The position numbers were made by a program, and so were the translations under genes. The notes beneath the pieces were generated by a model. That model saw only the letters and a program-made list of their open reading frames with translations. It did not search any database and had not been told where the DNA came from. A DNA stretch of 64,000 bases from Halioxenophilus aromaticivorans (GTDB taxonomy: Bacteria > Pseudomonadota > Gammaproteobacteria > Pseudomonadales > Cellvibrionaceae), in NCBI RefSeq assembly GCF_042850945.1, contig NZ_AP031496.1:5642001-5706000 (forward strand), read 5' to 3'. Every line of letters begins with the position of its first letter. Position 1 is the first letter of the stretch. This document shows, in pieces, positions 17,802-27,263 of the stretch.

Positions 17802-19756
17802 TGTTAAAACCGCTGTTAGCCGCCATAAAACGCAGCGCGGTGGTGTGGAGCACCGCGTGCACTGCCGTGGCCTTTACTGGCTTGGCATTTAATAGCCATG
17901 CGGCCATCCCCGCCGGCGGCGAAGACCCGGTAAAACCCCTCACCGAAGTGGCCGACCTACGCTACGGCGTTGCCCTGTATCACTACTACCAAAAAGATTA
18001 CTTCAACGCCCTCACCGAGCTGCAAATGGCCGAATACCAAGGCGGTATTCAGGGCCACGGCGTTAACCCCAAAATTATTGAGGGCGGCATCAGCCTGGCG
18101 TTTGGTATGCAAACCACCGCCGGGCACATTTTTAATACGTTGCTCGACAGCGAGCAATCTGCCCAAGCTCACAACACCGCCTGGTTTTATTTGGCCAAGC
18201 TGGCCTACATGCGCGGCTACTGGAGCGATGCCCAAAGTTACCTGGACAAACTCGACCCAGAAACCATGGGCCAGGCCATGCGCGATGAAGCCGAATCCAT
18301 CGCCATTAATTTGCTGATTCGCACCGAAAACTACAGCGAGGCCATTGAGCGGGTAGATCAACTGCCAAAAGAATTCCCCAACTGGGGCTTTTTGCATTAC
18401 AACCTGGCCTCGGCCTACGGCCGGCAACAGCGCTACGAAGACGCCATTCTGTATTACGAGCCGGTGTACGATAAACCCGTAACCACCGCCAGCGCCGACC
18501 CAAACGTGGCCCTGGCCCTGCAAGACCGCGCCCGCACCGCCGCCGGTTATTCACTGCTGGCCACCGGCAATTATTTTCGCGCTTACAACACCTTTAACCA
18601 AGTTCGGTTAGAGGGCGGCCAAGCCAACCAAGCGCTGTTGGGCAGCGGCTGGGCGGCTTTCAACCAAAACAAACTCAACCAAGCCTTGGCCCCATGGCAA
18701 GAGTTACTGCGCCGGGACAGCGTATCCCCCGAGGTGCAAGAGGCTCAACTGGCCATTCCCTACGCCTACGAAAAACTTGGCGCCATTGGCGAAGCACTGC
18801 TGGCCTACAGCAACGCCGAAACCGCCTACGAGCAAGAGCTCGGCCGTATAAGTGAAGCCCGCGAACAACTCAACAGCGCTAACCTGCTGGAAATTCTAGG
18901 CCTCACCGCCTCGGGTAATAGCAGCTGGCTTGAGGGCGTAGAGCCAGACACCGCCGGGGTTATCAATTACCTGCACAAATTGATCGCGCAAAACCAGTTC
19001 CAAACCCAAACCCAGCGCCTGCGCGACCTACAAGGCATGAAAGACCGGCTCGACAGCTGGCAACAGAAACTCGATAACTACGAAGAGCTAACCCAGGCAC
19101 GGGTGGCTTTTCGCATTGCCCAACGAGAAAACATCGAACAGCTCGACTACCCCGCCATTATGAAGGCCCTGTACGAGCAACAGTGGCAACTGCAAAACGA
19201 GATCGACCGCATTAGCACGCAAAAAGACTACCTAGCCTTTACCGAGCAAGCGCAAAAAGCCCTCACCGAGCGGGCCGAAAACGCCCTGGCCCTAAGCCAA
19301 GAGCTGGCCGAAGACATCCCCGCCGAGCAGGCCGAAAAAGCCCAATTGCTGTACGGCCTGCTGTACTGGCAGCAGGCGCAAAATTACCACGCCAACCTGT
19401 ACCAAGCGCAGGGCAACCTGGCCACGGTAAACGCCGAGATCAAACAAATGGGCGAAGCCTACGACCGCGTGCGCGGCCTGGTGGATAACGCCGATGACCT
19501 TGCCCCCATGGCCGGCCGCTTGGCCGCCATGCAAAGCCGAGTGGCCGGTGAGCAAGCCCAGCTAGACGGCACCATGAGCAAACTCAGCGACGAGCTAACC
19601 GCCACCTTACTAACTGAATTAAACGGCCAGCAAGCGCGGGTGAATTTCTTTTTAGCCGAGGCCCGCCTGGCTGTCGCTCGCTTATACGATGGCCGCGCCC
19701 TAAGCCCCGAAGACGCCCCCATTTCCGATGGCATAAGCGGGGAGGGCGAGCAATGA
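17801..19756 (+). CDS. Exported TPR-repeat protein (Glt-like envelope complex candidate)
   Basis: Translation most likely begins at ATG 17801 (TAATG overlap with the previous stop), giving about 651 residues with a signal peptide ending near NSHAA. The body has helical TPR-type repeats, such as RYGVALYHYYQKDYFNALTE and NLASAYGRQQRYEDAILYYE, followed by a long helical/coiled-coil C-terminal half. It is a periplasmic scaffold candidate. Similar TPR proteins accompany TolQR-like motors in the Agl-Glt system, but direct orthology cannot be set without a profile search. It overlaps the next gene by ATGA. Confidence 0.8.
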   Translation: MLKPLLAAIKRSAVVWSTACTAVAFTGLAFNSHAAIPAGGEDPVKPLTEVADLRYGVALYHYYQKDYFNALTELQMAEYQGGIQGHGVNPKIIEGGISLAFGMQTTAGHIFNTLLDSEQSAQAHNTAWFYLAKLAYMRGYWSDAQSYLDKLDPETMGQAMRDEAESIAINLLIRTENYSEAIERVDQLPKEFPNWGFLHYNLASAYGRQQRYEDAILYYEPVYDKPVTTASADPNVALALQDRARTAAGYSLLATGNYFRAYNTFNQVRLEGGQANQALLGSGWAAFNQNKLNQALAPWQELLRRDSVSPEVQEAQLAIPYAYEKLGAIGEALLAYSNAETAYEQELGRISEAREQLNSANLLEILGLTASGNSSWLEGVEPDTAGVINYLHKLIAQNQFQTQTQRLRDLQGMKDRLDSWQQKLDNYEELTQARVAFRIAQRENIEQLDYPAIMKALYEQQWQLQNEIDRISTQKDYLAFTEQAQKALTERAENALALSQELAEDIPAEQAEKAQLLYGLLYWQQAQNYHANLYQAQGNLATVNAEIKQMGEAYDRVRGLVDNADDLAPMAGRLAAMQSRVAGEQAQLDGTMSKLSDELTATLLTELNGQQARVNFFLAEARLAVARLYDGRALSPEDAPISDGISGEGEQ

Positions 19757-22644
19757 ACACTCTGCAACGCCTAGCCCTGGCCTCAGCCATCAGCACCCTG
19801 GCCGCCTGCAGCAGCTTCGATGGCCAACGCACGGTAAAAACCGGCCCTACGCTGGCGGATATACAACCCGCCGTTATGCCAGACCCAACCAAACCGGTGC
19901 CCAAAATTGAGCTGGCCGAGATCGAAAAGCGCTACCAACAAGCGCTCACCACCGCCAACCAACCGGAAACCCGGCGCAAGATTTTAATTCGCCTAGCCGG
20001 CCTGGAAATGGCCCGTAGCGAAACCGATTTGGTAGAATCGGAAGTGGCCGATGCCTCCTATTTTGGCAACGCCATTACCATGTACCAGGAGCTCATCGAC
20101 CTGCAGCGCATGCAGCCTGCCGCCGTGGGCAAGGGCACCAGCGTGGACGAGTTGTTGTACCAGTTATCCAAGGCCTACGCGCTGGACGGCCAAAACGACA
20201 AGGCCGACGCCACCCTAGAGCAAATCGCCAAAGAATTCCCCAACTCGCCCTACCTAGCCGAGGCTTTCTTCCGCCAGGCCGAACGCAGCTTTAGCGACGA
20301 AGACTACCGAGAATCCACCGCCCGCTACGAAGCCGTAGTGGCCGCCGGGCCAAAATCCGAATTCTACGAAAACGCCCTGTATATGCTGGGCTGGAGCCAA
20401 TTTAAGCGCGGCGTTTACGAAGATGCCCTGGGCACTTTTACCAAACTATTGGACGTTTACCTCAGCGATGGCTCCGAGCTGGCCGGCTTAACCGGCTCCG
20501 CCCGCACCCTGTGCGAAGACACCCTGCGGGTAATGAGCCTGTCGTTCTCGTACCTGGATGGCTCTACCACCATCCAACAAACCTACGCCCGCCTGGGCCG
20601 GCGCGACTACGAACACCTGCTCTATGCTGGCTTGGCCGACTTATACCTTTCTAAGCAGCGCTTCACCGACAGCGCCAGCACCTACCAAACCTTTGTTAAC
20701 CAGCACGAGCTGGATAAGCGCGCGCCGGAATTCAGCCTGGCGCGAGTCAAAGTGTTTGAGGCCGGTGGCTTCCCCGAAAAAGTCGTCACCGCCAAGCGCG
20801 ATTACATCATGCGTTACGGCATCACCAGCCAATACTGGGCGGCCAAAACCGAAGCCGAGCGCGAACCACTGTTGCCTTCGTTGCACGAATTCTTAACCGA
20901 ATTGGCCCAGTTCCGCCACGCCCGCGCTCAGCAGTGGGATGAAACACTCGCGGCCAACCCCAAGCAGCAATTTAAGGCCGAAGACAAACCGGTAACCCCG
21001 GCGCGCATCAACGAAGAATTTTTGCTGGCGGCCCAGTGGTACCGAGAGTTTTTGGCCACCTTCCCAGATGACGACGCCACCGCCACCATGAACTACCTGC
21101 TGGCCGAGGCACTGTATGCCGCCGGCCAAACCGAGCCCGCCTATGTGGAGTTCCACAAGGTGGCTTACTTCCTGGATGAATTGCTCACCGATATGGAAAT
21201 GGGCGCAAACGCCGGCTACAACGCCTTTTTGTTCGCCCAGGAGCTGCAAAAAGCCGCCACTGCCGCCGATGTTCAAATTTATTGGGAAGAGCAAATCGTC
21301 TACAACGGCCTGTTATTCTCCGACCTCTACCAGGCCGACCCACGCGCGCTTAGCGTACTGGTTACCTCGGCCCAGGGCTTACTCAATAACGGCGACAACC
21401 TAAAAGCGGTGGAGGCCGGCATGCGTGCCGTGCAATGGGAGCCCGCGCCGGAAGGCGAACTGCTGATCACCGCGTGGCTGATTGTGGCCCAGGCGCAATT
21501 TAACGCCGAGGACTACAACAACGCCGAAGTGGCCTACAACGAAGTGCTGGAGCTACTGCCAGAAGGCGACAGCCGCCGCGCCTCCATCAACGAACGCCTA
21601 GCCGCCAGCCTGTACAAACGCGCCGAGCAATCCGTGGCCAAGGGCGATTTGGGCAGCGCCGTAGACCAGCTGCTGCAAGTGAAGGCGCGCCTGCCGGATT
21701 CCGACATCGCCCGCACCGCCCACTACGATGCCGCCAACTACCTGGTGGATTTGGGCCGCAACGACGAAGCCCGCAGCCTGCTGCTGGAATACCGCAGCAA
21801 ATACCCGCAAGACCCACTCACCGAAAACATCGCCGCCAAGCTGGTGGTGGTGTACCAAGCGCTGGAGAACTGGTCCGCCGCCGCCGACGAGCTGCGCACG
21901 GTGATGAAAACCGACGCCGACCCAGAGTTTCAGCGGCAATCCACCTATTTGGTGGCCGAACTGTACGAAAAAGCCAAAGACTACCCCAGCGCCATTGAGT
22001 TTTACCGCAGCTATGCCCACACCTACCCGGCGCCGTTTGCGGATAACATCGAGGCCCAGTACAAGCTCACCGAGCTGTACCAAACCACCGGCGATGGCAC
22101 CAAGCGCAATTTTTGGCTGCAAAAGCTGATCTCCGCCCACGATGCAGCCAAGACCGCCACTCCGCGCAGCTTGTACCTGGCGGCGTGGTCTGCCAACGAT
22201 TTGGCCGACCAACATTTCAACAGCTTTAACCGCATTAAATTAACCTTGCCGTTAAAAACCAGCCTCAACCGCAAAAAGAAAGCGCTAGAGGTGGCCCTAA
22301 AAGGCTATGAAAAAACCCTCAGCTACGGCGTGGAAGAATTCACCACCAAATCCAACTACCGCATTGGCGAAATCTACGCCTCGCTGAGTGAAGATTTAAT
22401 GGATTCCGAACGGCCCAAGGGCCTCTCCGCCCTGGAGCTGGAACAGTACGAAATCCTATTGGAAGAACAAGCGCTGCCGTTTGGCGACCGGGCCATTCAA
22501 ATTCACACCGCCAACAGCCAGCGCAGTTGGTCGGGCATTTACGATCAATGGGTAAAAGACAGCTTTGAATCCCTGCGCAAGCTACTGCCGGGCCGCTTCA
22601 ACAAGCCCGAAAAAGGCATCGAGGTCAGTGATGAAATTTACTAA
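19753..22644 (+). CDS. Large TPR-repeat lipoprotein (GltD-like candidate)
   Basis: The 963-residue protein starts with a lipoprotein signal, lipobox LAAC with Cys19. It contains many TPR-like helical pairs throughout, for example YLAEAFFRQAERSFSDEDY, NALYMLGWSQFKRGVYEDAL and AHYDAANYLVDLGRNDEA. It is expected to be lipid-anchored, facing the periplasm. The size and TPR content resemble the large TPR protein (AgnA/GltD) of the myxobacterial gliding machinery. It is coupled to the preceding gene by ATGA and overlaps the next by 14 nt. Confidence 0.8.
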   Translation: MNTLQRLALASAISTLAACSSFDGQRTVKTGPTLADIQPAVMPDPTKPVPKIELAEIEKRYQQALTTANQPETRRKILIRLAGLEMARSETDLVESEVADASYFGNAITMYQELIDLQRMQPAAVGKGTSVDELLYQLSKAYALDGQNDKADATLEQIAKEFPNSPYLAEAFFRQAERSFSDEDYRESTARYEAVVAAGPKSEFYENALYMLGWSQFKRGVYEDALGTFTKLLDVYLSDGSELAGLTGSARTLCEDTLRVMSLSFSYLDGSTTIQQTYARLGRRDYEHLLYAGLADLYLSKQRFTDSASTYQTFVNQHELDKRAPEFSLARVKVFEAGGFPEKVVTAKRDYIMRYGITSQYWAAKTEAEREPLLPSLHEFLTELAQFRHARAQQWDETLAANPKQQFKAEDKPVTPARINEEFLLAAQWYREFLATFPDDDATATMNYLLAEALYAAGQTEPAYVEFHKVAYFLDELLTDMEMGANAGYNAFLFAQELQKAATAADVQIYWEEQIVYNGLLFSDLYQADPRALSVLVTSAQGLLNNGDNLKAVEAGMRAVQWEPAPEGELLITAWLIVAQAQFNAEDYNNAEVAYNEVLELLPEGDSRRASINERLAASLYKRAEQSVAKGDLGSAVDQLLQVKARLPDSDIARTAHYDAANYLVDLGRNDEARSLLLEYRSKYPQDPLTENIAAKLVVVYQALENWSAAADELRTVMKTDADPEFQRQSTYLVAELYEKAKDYPSAIEFYRSYAHTYPAPFADNIEAQYKLTELYQTTGDGTKRNFWLQKLISAHDAAKTATPRSLYLAAWSANDLADQHFNSFNRIKLTLPLKTSLNRKKKALEVALKGYEKTLSYGVEEFTTKSNYRIGEIYASLSEDLMDSERPKGLSALELEQYEILLEEQALPFGDRAIQIHTANSQRSWSGIYDQWVKDSFESLRKLLPGRFNKPEKGIEVSDEIY

Positions 22645-23392
22645 TCTGGCTGCGCTTGCCAGCGCCACCGCGTTGTTATCCGCCTGCGCCGGGTTTACCT
22701 CGCCGCCGCCGCTATCCGTGCCGCAAACCGAATCCGCACCCGCCAGCGCCGGCACCACCTTAGAGGTAGAAGCCCTACCACCGGGTGAAGAGGGCATACC
22801 GGTAAGCATCGACCTGGCCAGCCCAACCCCCGCCGCCAGCGTGGACGAAAACGGCGTGCCCAGCGTGCCGGCCGCCATGCCCAACCCCTATTTGGCCAAC
22901 GCCCAGCCGGTATCCGAAAGCGTGCAAAAGTTATTTGACCGCGCCTTGGAATTCCACCGCGACAAAAACTGGCCAGAGGCCGAGCTCGCCTGGCAAGAGC
23001 TGGCCCTGGCAGCACCGCGTTTATCCGGCCCGCTGCTGAATTTAGGCATTGTGTACGAGGCCACCGAACGGCCTGAACTGGCCGAAAACAGCTATAAAAA
23101 AGCCATCCAAACCAACAGCCTAAACGTGAACGCCTACAACCAGTTGGCGATACTCAAGCGCAAACAGGGTAAGTTTGCCGAGGCTGAAACCCTCTACACA
23201 CAGGCCCTGCGGGTATGGCCAGACCACCCCGAGAGCCACCGCAACATCGCCATTTTGTACGACCTATACATGGGCAAACTCGAACAAGCCCTGGCCCACT
23301 ACCAACGCTACAGCCAGTTAGAAGAAGAACCCGAGCGCGCCCTAAAAGGCTGGATACGGGATTTACAACGTCGACTGGATATCAATTCTTAA
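22631..23392 (+). CDS. TPR-repeat lipoprotein (GltE/AglT-like candidate)
   Basis: I choose ATG 22631, inside the end of the previous gene, because it gives a clean lipoprotein signal, MKFTNLAALASATALLSAC, with Cys19. The 253-residue protein has a Pro/Ala-rich linker (about 20-95) and three TPR units (LLNLGIVYEATERPELAENS, AYNQLAILKRKQGKFAEAE, SHRNIAILYDLYMGKLEQAL). A small TPR lipoprotein of this kind (AglT/GltE) is a part of Agl-Glt complexes. Periplasmic, membrane-anchored. Confidence 0.8.
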   Translation: MKFTNLAALASATALLSACAGFTSPPPLSVPQTESAPASAGTTLEVEALPPGEEGIPVSIDLASPTPAASVDENGVPSVPAAMPNPYLANAQPVSESVQKLFDRALEFHRDKNWPEAELAWQELALAAPRLSGPLLNLGIVYEATERPELAENSYKKAIQTNSLNVNAYNQLAILKRKQGKFAEAETLYTQALRVWPDHPESHRNIAILYDLYMGKLEQALAHYQRYSQLEEEPERALKGWIRDLQRRLDINS

Positions 23393-23407
23393 CAGGGGCA
23401 ACCGCAG

Positions 23408-23722
23408 ATGGCGCCAATTAAACTATGGTTAAACAGTGTAAGACGGTGGCAAGCAGCGCTATTATTAGCCGCAGCCACCGCCGGCACCGCCCATGCCCAA
23501 CAAGGTGCGGTGATTAATATCGACGAAACGGTAACCGGCAACCAAGAGCAACCCAAGGTGCTCTACATAGTGCCCTGGAAAACCGCCGCCGAGGGCTTCG
23601 ACTTTGAACAAAGCCTTAGCCAACAAACCACCAGCGGCGTGTTTCAACATCTGGAAAGGGACGAACTAAAGCGCCAATTGGACTACCTACAGGCGCAATC
23701 CAAAACGCAAACAACCGAATAA
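23408..23722 (+). CDS. Small exported hypothetical protein
   Basis: The 104-residue protein has a signal peptide ending in THAQQG-like sequence (AATAGTAHAQ, cleavage near 31) and a short soluble domain with VLYIVPWKTAAEG. No known domain is recognised. It follows the TPR lipoprotein by 15 nt and precedes the motor genes, so it is probably a periplasmic part of the same complex. Confidence 0.72.
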   Translation: MAPIKLWLNSVRRWQAALLLAAATAGTAHAQQGAVINIDETVTGNQEQPKVLYIVPWKTAAEGFDFEQSLSQQTTSGVFQHLERDELKRQLDYLQAQSKTQTTE

Positions 23723-24013
23723 AAAACCACAGCCAGTTTTACAGCGGATAACCGTAAAGCCGGGCTGTGTGGGTTGAGTGTTTTATCGTCACAGTAAACC
23801 ATTAAGCAGTAAACAACTAAGCAGCAAACGAACAAATGCACAAAATAGGCACCTAGCCGCAGCTAACACAGGCTAGGCGCCAAAGTACAAGCCACCTCAA
23901 ACCGGGTGGCAAGCAACACAAGGCACCGCCTACGCGGAGCCAAACCAACGTAAACCGCGCAGCCCCGGCTGCGGCAAACAACAGATTCATCAAAGCACAT
24001 TGTAGGAACCACT
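23723..24013. promoter_or_regulatory. Intergenic region before the ExbB-type motor gene
   Basis: About 290 nt with no gene. A stem CACAGCC (23728-23734) / GGCTGTG (23763-23769) sits right after the upstream stop and may attenuate or terminate part of the transcript. An internal promoter for the motor genes is likely here. Confidence 0.4.
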
Positions 24014-24691
24014 ATGAACTTTTTTAACAACGTGATTCGCTTCTTCCAAGACGGCGGCTCTTTTATGCTACCCATTGCCGTGGTACTGGTCATTGGTATT
24101 GCCATCGCCATCGAGCGCTGGATTTACCTCTCCTACGCCACGCAAACCAACCGCAAGGCGTTTAACCAAATTTTGCCGCTGCTGAAAAAGAAAGACTACT
24201 CAGCCATCGTAAAAATGGGCCAAAGCAACGGCGCCCCGGTTAGCCGCATGGTCGCCGCTGGTGTTATCCGCATGAGCGAAAGCCCACGCCGAGACGACAT
24301 TGAACTGGCCATGGAAGAGGGCGTACTAGAAACCATGCCCATGCTAGAAAAACGCACCGGCTACCTGGCCACCCTGGCCAACATCGCCACCCTATTGGGC
24401 CTGCTGGGTACCATTATCGGCTTAATCGCCGCCTTTACCGCCGTGGCCAACGCCGACCCAGCGGAAAAAGCCTCCTTGCTGTCTTCCAGTATTTCTGTGG
24501 CGATGAACACCACCGCTTTCGGTTTGATCTCCGCCATTCCTTTGCTGCTGGCCCACGCCCTGCTGCAAACCAAAACCACCGAAATTACCGATAGCCTAGA
24601 AATGGCCGGCGTAAAATGCTTAAACGTATTGGCCGGTGGCGGTAGCGCCAAAACCCGTGCAGGCGACCCAGGCAGCCGAGTAAACCTGTAA
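24014..24691 (+). CDS. MotA/TolQ/ExbB proton-channel family protein (AglR-like candidate)
   Basis: The 225-residue inner-membrane protein has three membrane segments: about 15-37 (GGSFMLPIAVVLVIGIAIAI), 120-145 (LATLANIATLLGLLGTIIGLIAAF) and 160-185 (ISVAMNTTAFGLISAIPLLL). This is the standard ExbB/TolQ layout, with the conserved Leu/Gly-rich segment 2 and Thr in segment 3. With ExbD-type partners it converts proton flow into periplasmic work. It is followed by two ExbD genes, the AglR-AglQ-AglS arrangement. Confidence 0.93.
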   Translation: MNFFNNVIRFFQDGGSFMLPIAVVLVIGIAIAIERWIYLSYATQTNRKAFNQILPLLKKKDYSAIVKMGQSNGAPVSRMVAAGVIRMSESPRRDDIELAMEEGVLETMPMLEKRTGYLATLANIATLLGLLGTIIGLIAAFTAVANADPAEKASLLSSSISVAMNTTAFGLISAIPLLLAHALLQTKTTEITDSLEMAGVKCLNVLAGGGSAKTRAGDPGSRVNL

Positions 24692-24731
24692 TTCGCACCT
24701 CGCTACCTAAACAGTCACCCAGGACGTAAGC

Positions 24732-25283
24732 ATGTTTCAATTTAGGCGCAAACACGCCCAAGAAGCGGAACTGGATATCACCTCCTTCATGAACCTGATG
24801 ATCATTCTGGTTCCTGTGCTTTTGATGAGTATGGTGTTTTCCCACATAACCGTATTGGACTTAACCCTGCCAGACGCAGGGCCAGGCGCTGCCGAAGACG
24901 ACGACCAACCCAAAATTTTAGAAGTGGTGTTGGCCGACGACTATTTGGATATCAACTATCCCGCCGGCATTCGCGTAAAACGCATCGATAAAATCGCCAG
25001 CGAAGACGACCCAGCAACCCTGCTGCACGACTACGCAACGCTGAGCGTGTATCTGCAAGAAATCAAACGCCAGCTCAAAGAAAAGGGCATCGAAAAGCGC
25101 GACATCCTCGTGCTATCGCAACCCGATACCGACTACCAAACCATCATCTCCACCATGGACACCGTGCGTTCCTACAAAGCCGTGGTGGTAACCGATGTGG
25201 TGGATGCCGAGCTGTTCCCGTTAATCTCCCTGGGTGATGCCCCGGTGGCCGAAGCCGACACCCCGGCGGAGGTAACACCATGA
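24732..25283 (+). CDS. ExbD/TolR family protein 1
   Basis: The 183-residue bitopic protein begins with a short cytoplasmic stretch (LDITSFMNLMIILVPVLLMSMVF), where Asp in LDIT precedes the membrane segment. The ExbD family normally has a functional Asp within or next to this segment; here the sequence has Asn at the usual site (MNLMIILVPV), which deserves checking. The periplasmic domain follows. It overlaps the second ExbD gene by ATGA, so the two are made together and may form a heterodimeric plug. Confidence 0.9.
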   Translation: MFQFRRKHAQEAELDITSFMNLMIILVPVLLMSMVFSHITVLDLTLPDAGPGAAEDDDQPKILEVVLADDYLDINYPAGIRVKRIDKIASEDDPATLLHDYATLSVYLQEIKRQLKEKGIEKRDILVLSQPDTDYQTIISTMDTVRSYKAVVVTDVVDAELFPLISLGDAPVAEADTPAEVTP

Positions 25284-25846
25284 AGCAATCCCTACGCGCC
25301 AAGCGCATGGCCAAGCACCACAAACGCCTGGGCAGCGGCAGCAAGTTAAACTTGGTGTCGTTGATGGATATCTTCACCATTTTGGTGTTCTTCTTGTTGA
25401 TCAACTCCGACGACGTAGAAGTACTGCAAAATAACGAAGCCATCGACCTGCCCAAATCCGTGGCCGAGCAAAAGCCCGATAACACCCTCACAATTATGGT
25501 CAGCGCCAGCGATATTTTGGTAAACGGCCAGCAAGTGGCCAGAATTGCCGACGTGCTGCAAGCCGAAGAAACCGACATCAAAGGCCTGGCGGTGGAATTA
25601 AACTACCGCGCCCAACGCGCCGGTGAACTTACCGAGCTACAGCAACAAAAAGGCCGCGCCGTTACCATCATGGGCGACGCCACCATCCCTTACCAATTGC
25701 TGAAGAAAATCATGGCCACCTGCGCCAGCACCGACTACCGCGATATGTCGTTTGCGGTATCGCAAATTGCCGCCAAAACCGACGACACCGGCGTAACCAC
25801 CGAGCCGGTAGATTTACTGCCACAAAACATCGACGGGGAGGGCTAA
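25280..25846 (+). CDS. ExbD/TolR family protein 2
   Basis: The 188-residue protein has NLVSLMDIFTILVFFLLINSD around residues 30-50, including the conserved membrane Asp (MDIFTILVFFLL) that carries protons in this family. The periplasmic part has a C-terminal ExbD fold ending in a linker. Paired with the ExbB-like channel and the first ExbD protein. The intact Asp here, compared with Asn in the partner, suggests that only one of the two plugs is proton-active. Confidence 0.92.
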   Translation: MKQSLRAKRMAKHHKRLGSGSKLNLVSLMDIFTILVFFLLINSDDVEVLQNNEAIDLPKSVAEQKPDNTLTIMVSASDILVNGQQVARIADVLQAEETDIKGLAVELNYRAQRAGELTELQQQKGRAVTIMGDATIPYQLLKKIMATCASTDYRDMSFAVSQIAAKTDDTGVTTEPVDLLPQNIDGEG

Positions 25847-25847
25847 G

Positions 25848-26822
25848 ATGGCGACCATAAACACCGCCATGCTCAACCTGCAATTGCCGTGGCAATCGGG
25901 TGAGCAGGCCAACAAACGTTACTTTATTATTCTGGGTATAAGCCTGGTAATCATGCTGCTGCTAAGCGTTGCCGTAGCCCTGATACCCGTGCCCGAACTC
26001 ACCCGCGAAGAAAAAGAAACGCTACCACCGGAACTGGCCCGGGTAATTTTAGAAAAACAAGAATTACCCAAACCAGAACCCAAGCCTGAGCCAGAGCCGA
26101 AACCTGAGCCCGAGCCAAAACCGGAAGAAAAACCACCGGAGCCCGAGCCCAAGCCGGAACCCAAACCCGAGCCTAAGCCCGAGCCCGTAGCAGAACCCGT
26201 ACCGGATTTACAAAAGGCTCGCGAAAAAGCCGCCACCAGTGGTTTATTGCAGTTCCAAGATGACCTGGCCGACATGCGCGACGCTCTGGACACCTCAAGC
26301 CTAAGCAACCAAAGTTTAACGCGAGGCCAGGCCACCGCCGCCCAAACCGACCGCAGTGTTATCGCCAACCGCGCAGCCACCAGCAGTGGCGGCATTAACG
26401 TGGCAGAACTCAGCCGAGACACCGGCGGCGTAGCGCTATCGGGTAAAGAAACCACCACCGTAGAAAGCGACCTAGCCAGCGCCCAAGGCAAAAGCGCCGA
26501 AGCCACCGCCGCGCCCCCAGGGCAAAGCAAAGGCACCCGCGCCGACCGCCAAGTACGCTCGGTTATGGACCAAAACAAAGGCGCCATCTTCGCCATCTAC
26601 AACCGCGAACTGCGACAAGACCCAAGCCTAGAGGGCAAGGTGGTTGTGCGCTTAGTGATCGAGCCGGATGGTTCTGTGTCTAGCGCCAGTATTGTGAGCA
26701 GCGAGTTGGATAACCCTACGTTGGAGCGTAAATTGTTGGCTCGGATACGGTTGATTAACTTTGGTAGTAATGACGTGGTGCAGACTACGGTTAATTATAC
26801 TTTGAACTTTTTTCCGGCTTAG
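25848..26822 (+). CDS. TonB-like energy transducer with AgmX/PglI-type C-terminus
   Basis: The 324-residue protein has a membrane segment at about 25-47 (YFIILGISLVIMLLLSVAVALI), a long Pro/Glu/Lys repeat (about 70-125) that could span the periplasm, a low-complexity middle, and a C-terminal domain from about 235 (VRSVMDQNKGAIFAIYNREL, LEGKVVVRLVIEPDGSVSSA). That C-terminal pattern is the AgmX/PglI variant of TonB_C. It would carry force from the ExbBD-like motor to outer-membrane TPR lipoproteins. Last gene of the operon; a strong terminator follows. Confidence 0.88.
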   Translation: MATINTAMLNLQLPWQSGEQANKRYFIILGISLVIMLLLSVAVALIPVPELTREEKETLPPELARVILEKQELPKPEPKPEPEPKPEPEPKPEEKPPEPEPKPEPKPEPKPEPVAEPVPDLQKAREKAATSGLLQFQDDLADMRDALDTSSLSNQSLTRGQATAAQTDRSVIANRAATSSGGINVAELSRDTGGVALSGKETTTVESDLASAQGKSAEATAAPPGQSKGTRADRQVRSVMDQNKGAIFAIYNRELRQDPSLEGKVVVRLVIEPDGSVSSASIVSSELDNPTLERKLLARIRLINFGSNDVVQTTVNYTLNFFPA

Positions 26823-26853
26823 TTGATGGAAAGAGTGATTGGAAGTGATTTGG

Positions 26854-26879
26854 ACCCGGCCTTTGTGCCGGGTTTTTTG
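26854..26879 (+). terminator. Rho-independent terminator of the ExbBD/TonB-like operon
   Basis: Stem ACCCGGC (26854-26860), loop CTTTGT, stem GCCGGGT (26867-26873), then a T-run. It lies 32 nt after the last stop codon and marks the edge between the GC-rich core and the AT-richer accessory region. Confidence 0.93.
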
Positions 26880-27263
26880 TTTGTGGGGTTGGGGGATTGA
26901 TACGTCAAATTTATACAAATATCGATTTCCCTGGCCCCTCCCATATTAGTGTGAAATTATTTAAAACCATTCGACCCACCGTTCCATCCAATTGGGCAAT
27001 GCACTCTCATAATCTAACGACATCCGATAATTTGTCCTGTATGTTTTTGAGAAGATTGCCTACCTGTAATGAATGCAGAGATTCGGTCGTTAGTTTCTGG
27101 CAGGATCGGAAAGCATGTTCGAATATTGATTATGATCTAGTTGCTACAGCGGACTACTGGTGCTGTGTACGAAATCAGGGAACCCTGGTTACCCAAGGAG
27201 CACGTCGAAATGGATAATGCGACACGACATAGATACTAAAATGTTACGCGCAGAGAATTTACA
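26880..27263. other. Left edge of accessory region, no accepted gene
   Basis: Base composition changes here. An open frame at 26897-27217 lacks a ribosome site and any family feature, and is not accepted. No integrase, tRNA or attachment-site duplication was seen. Confidence 0.4.

Noticed and set aside
25919..26596. 225-residue open frame on the minus strand opposite the TonB-like gene
   Set aside because: It is a shadow of the Pro/Glu/Lys repeat coding strand, rich in Ser/Gly, and has no independent support.
26897..27217. 106-residue open frame after the terminator
   Set aside because: It has no start signal and a random-looking, Cys- and Trp-containing sequence with no family pattern.
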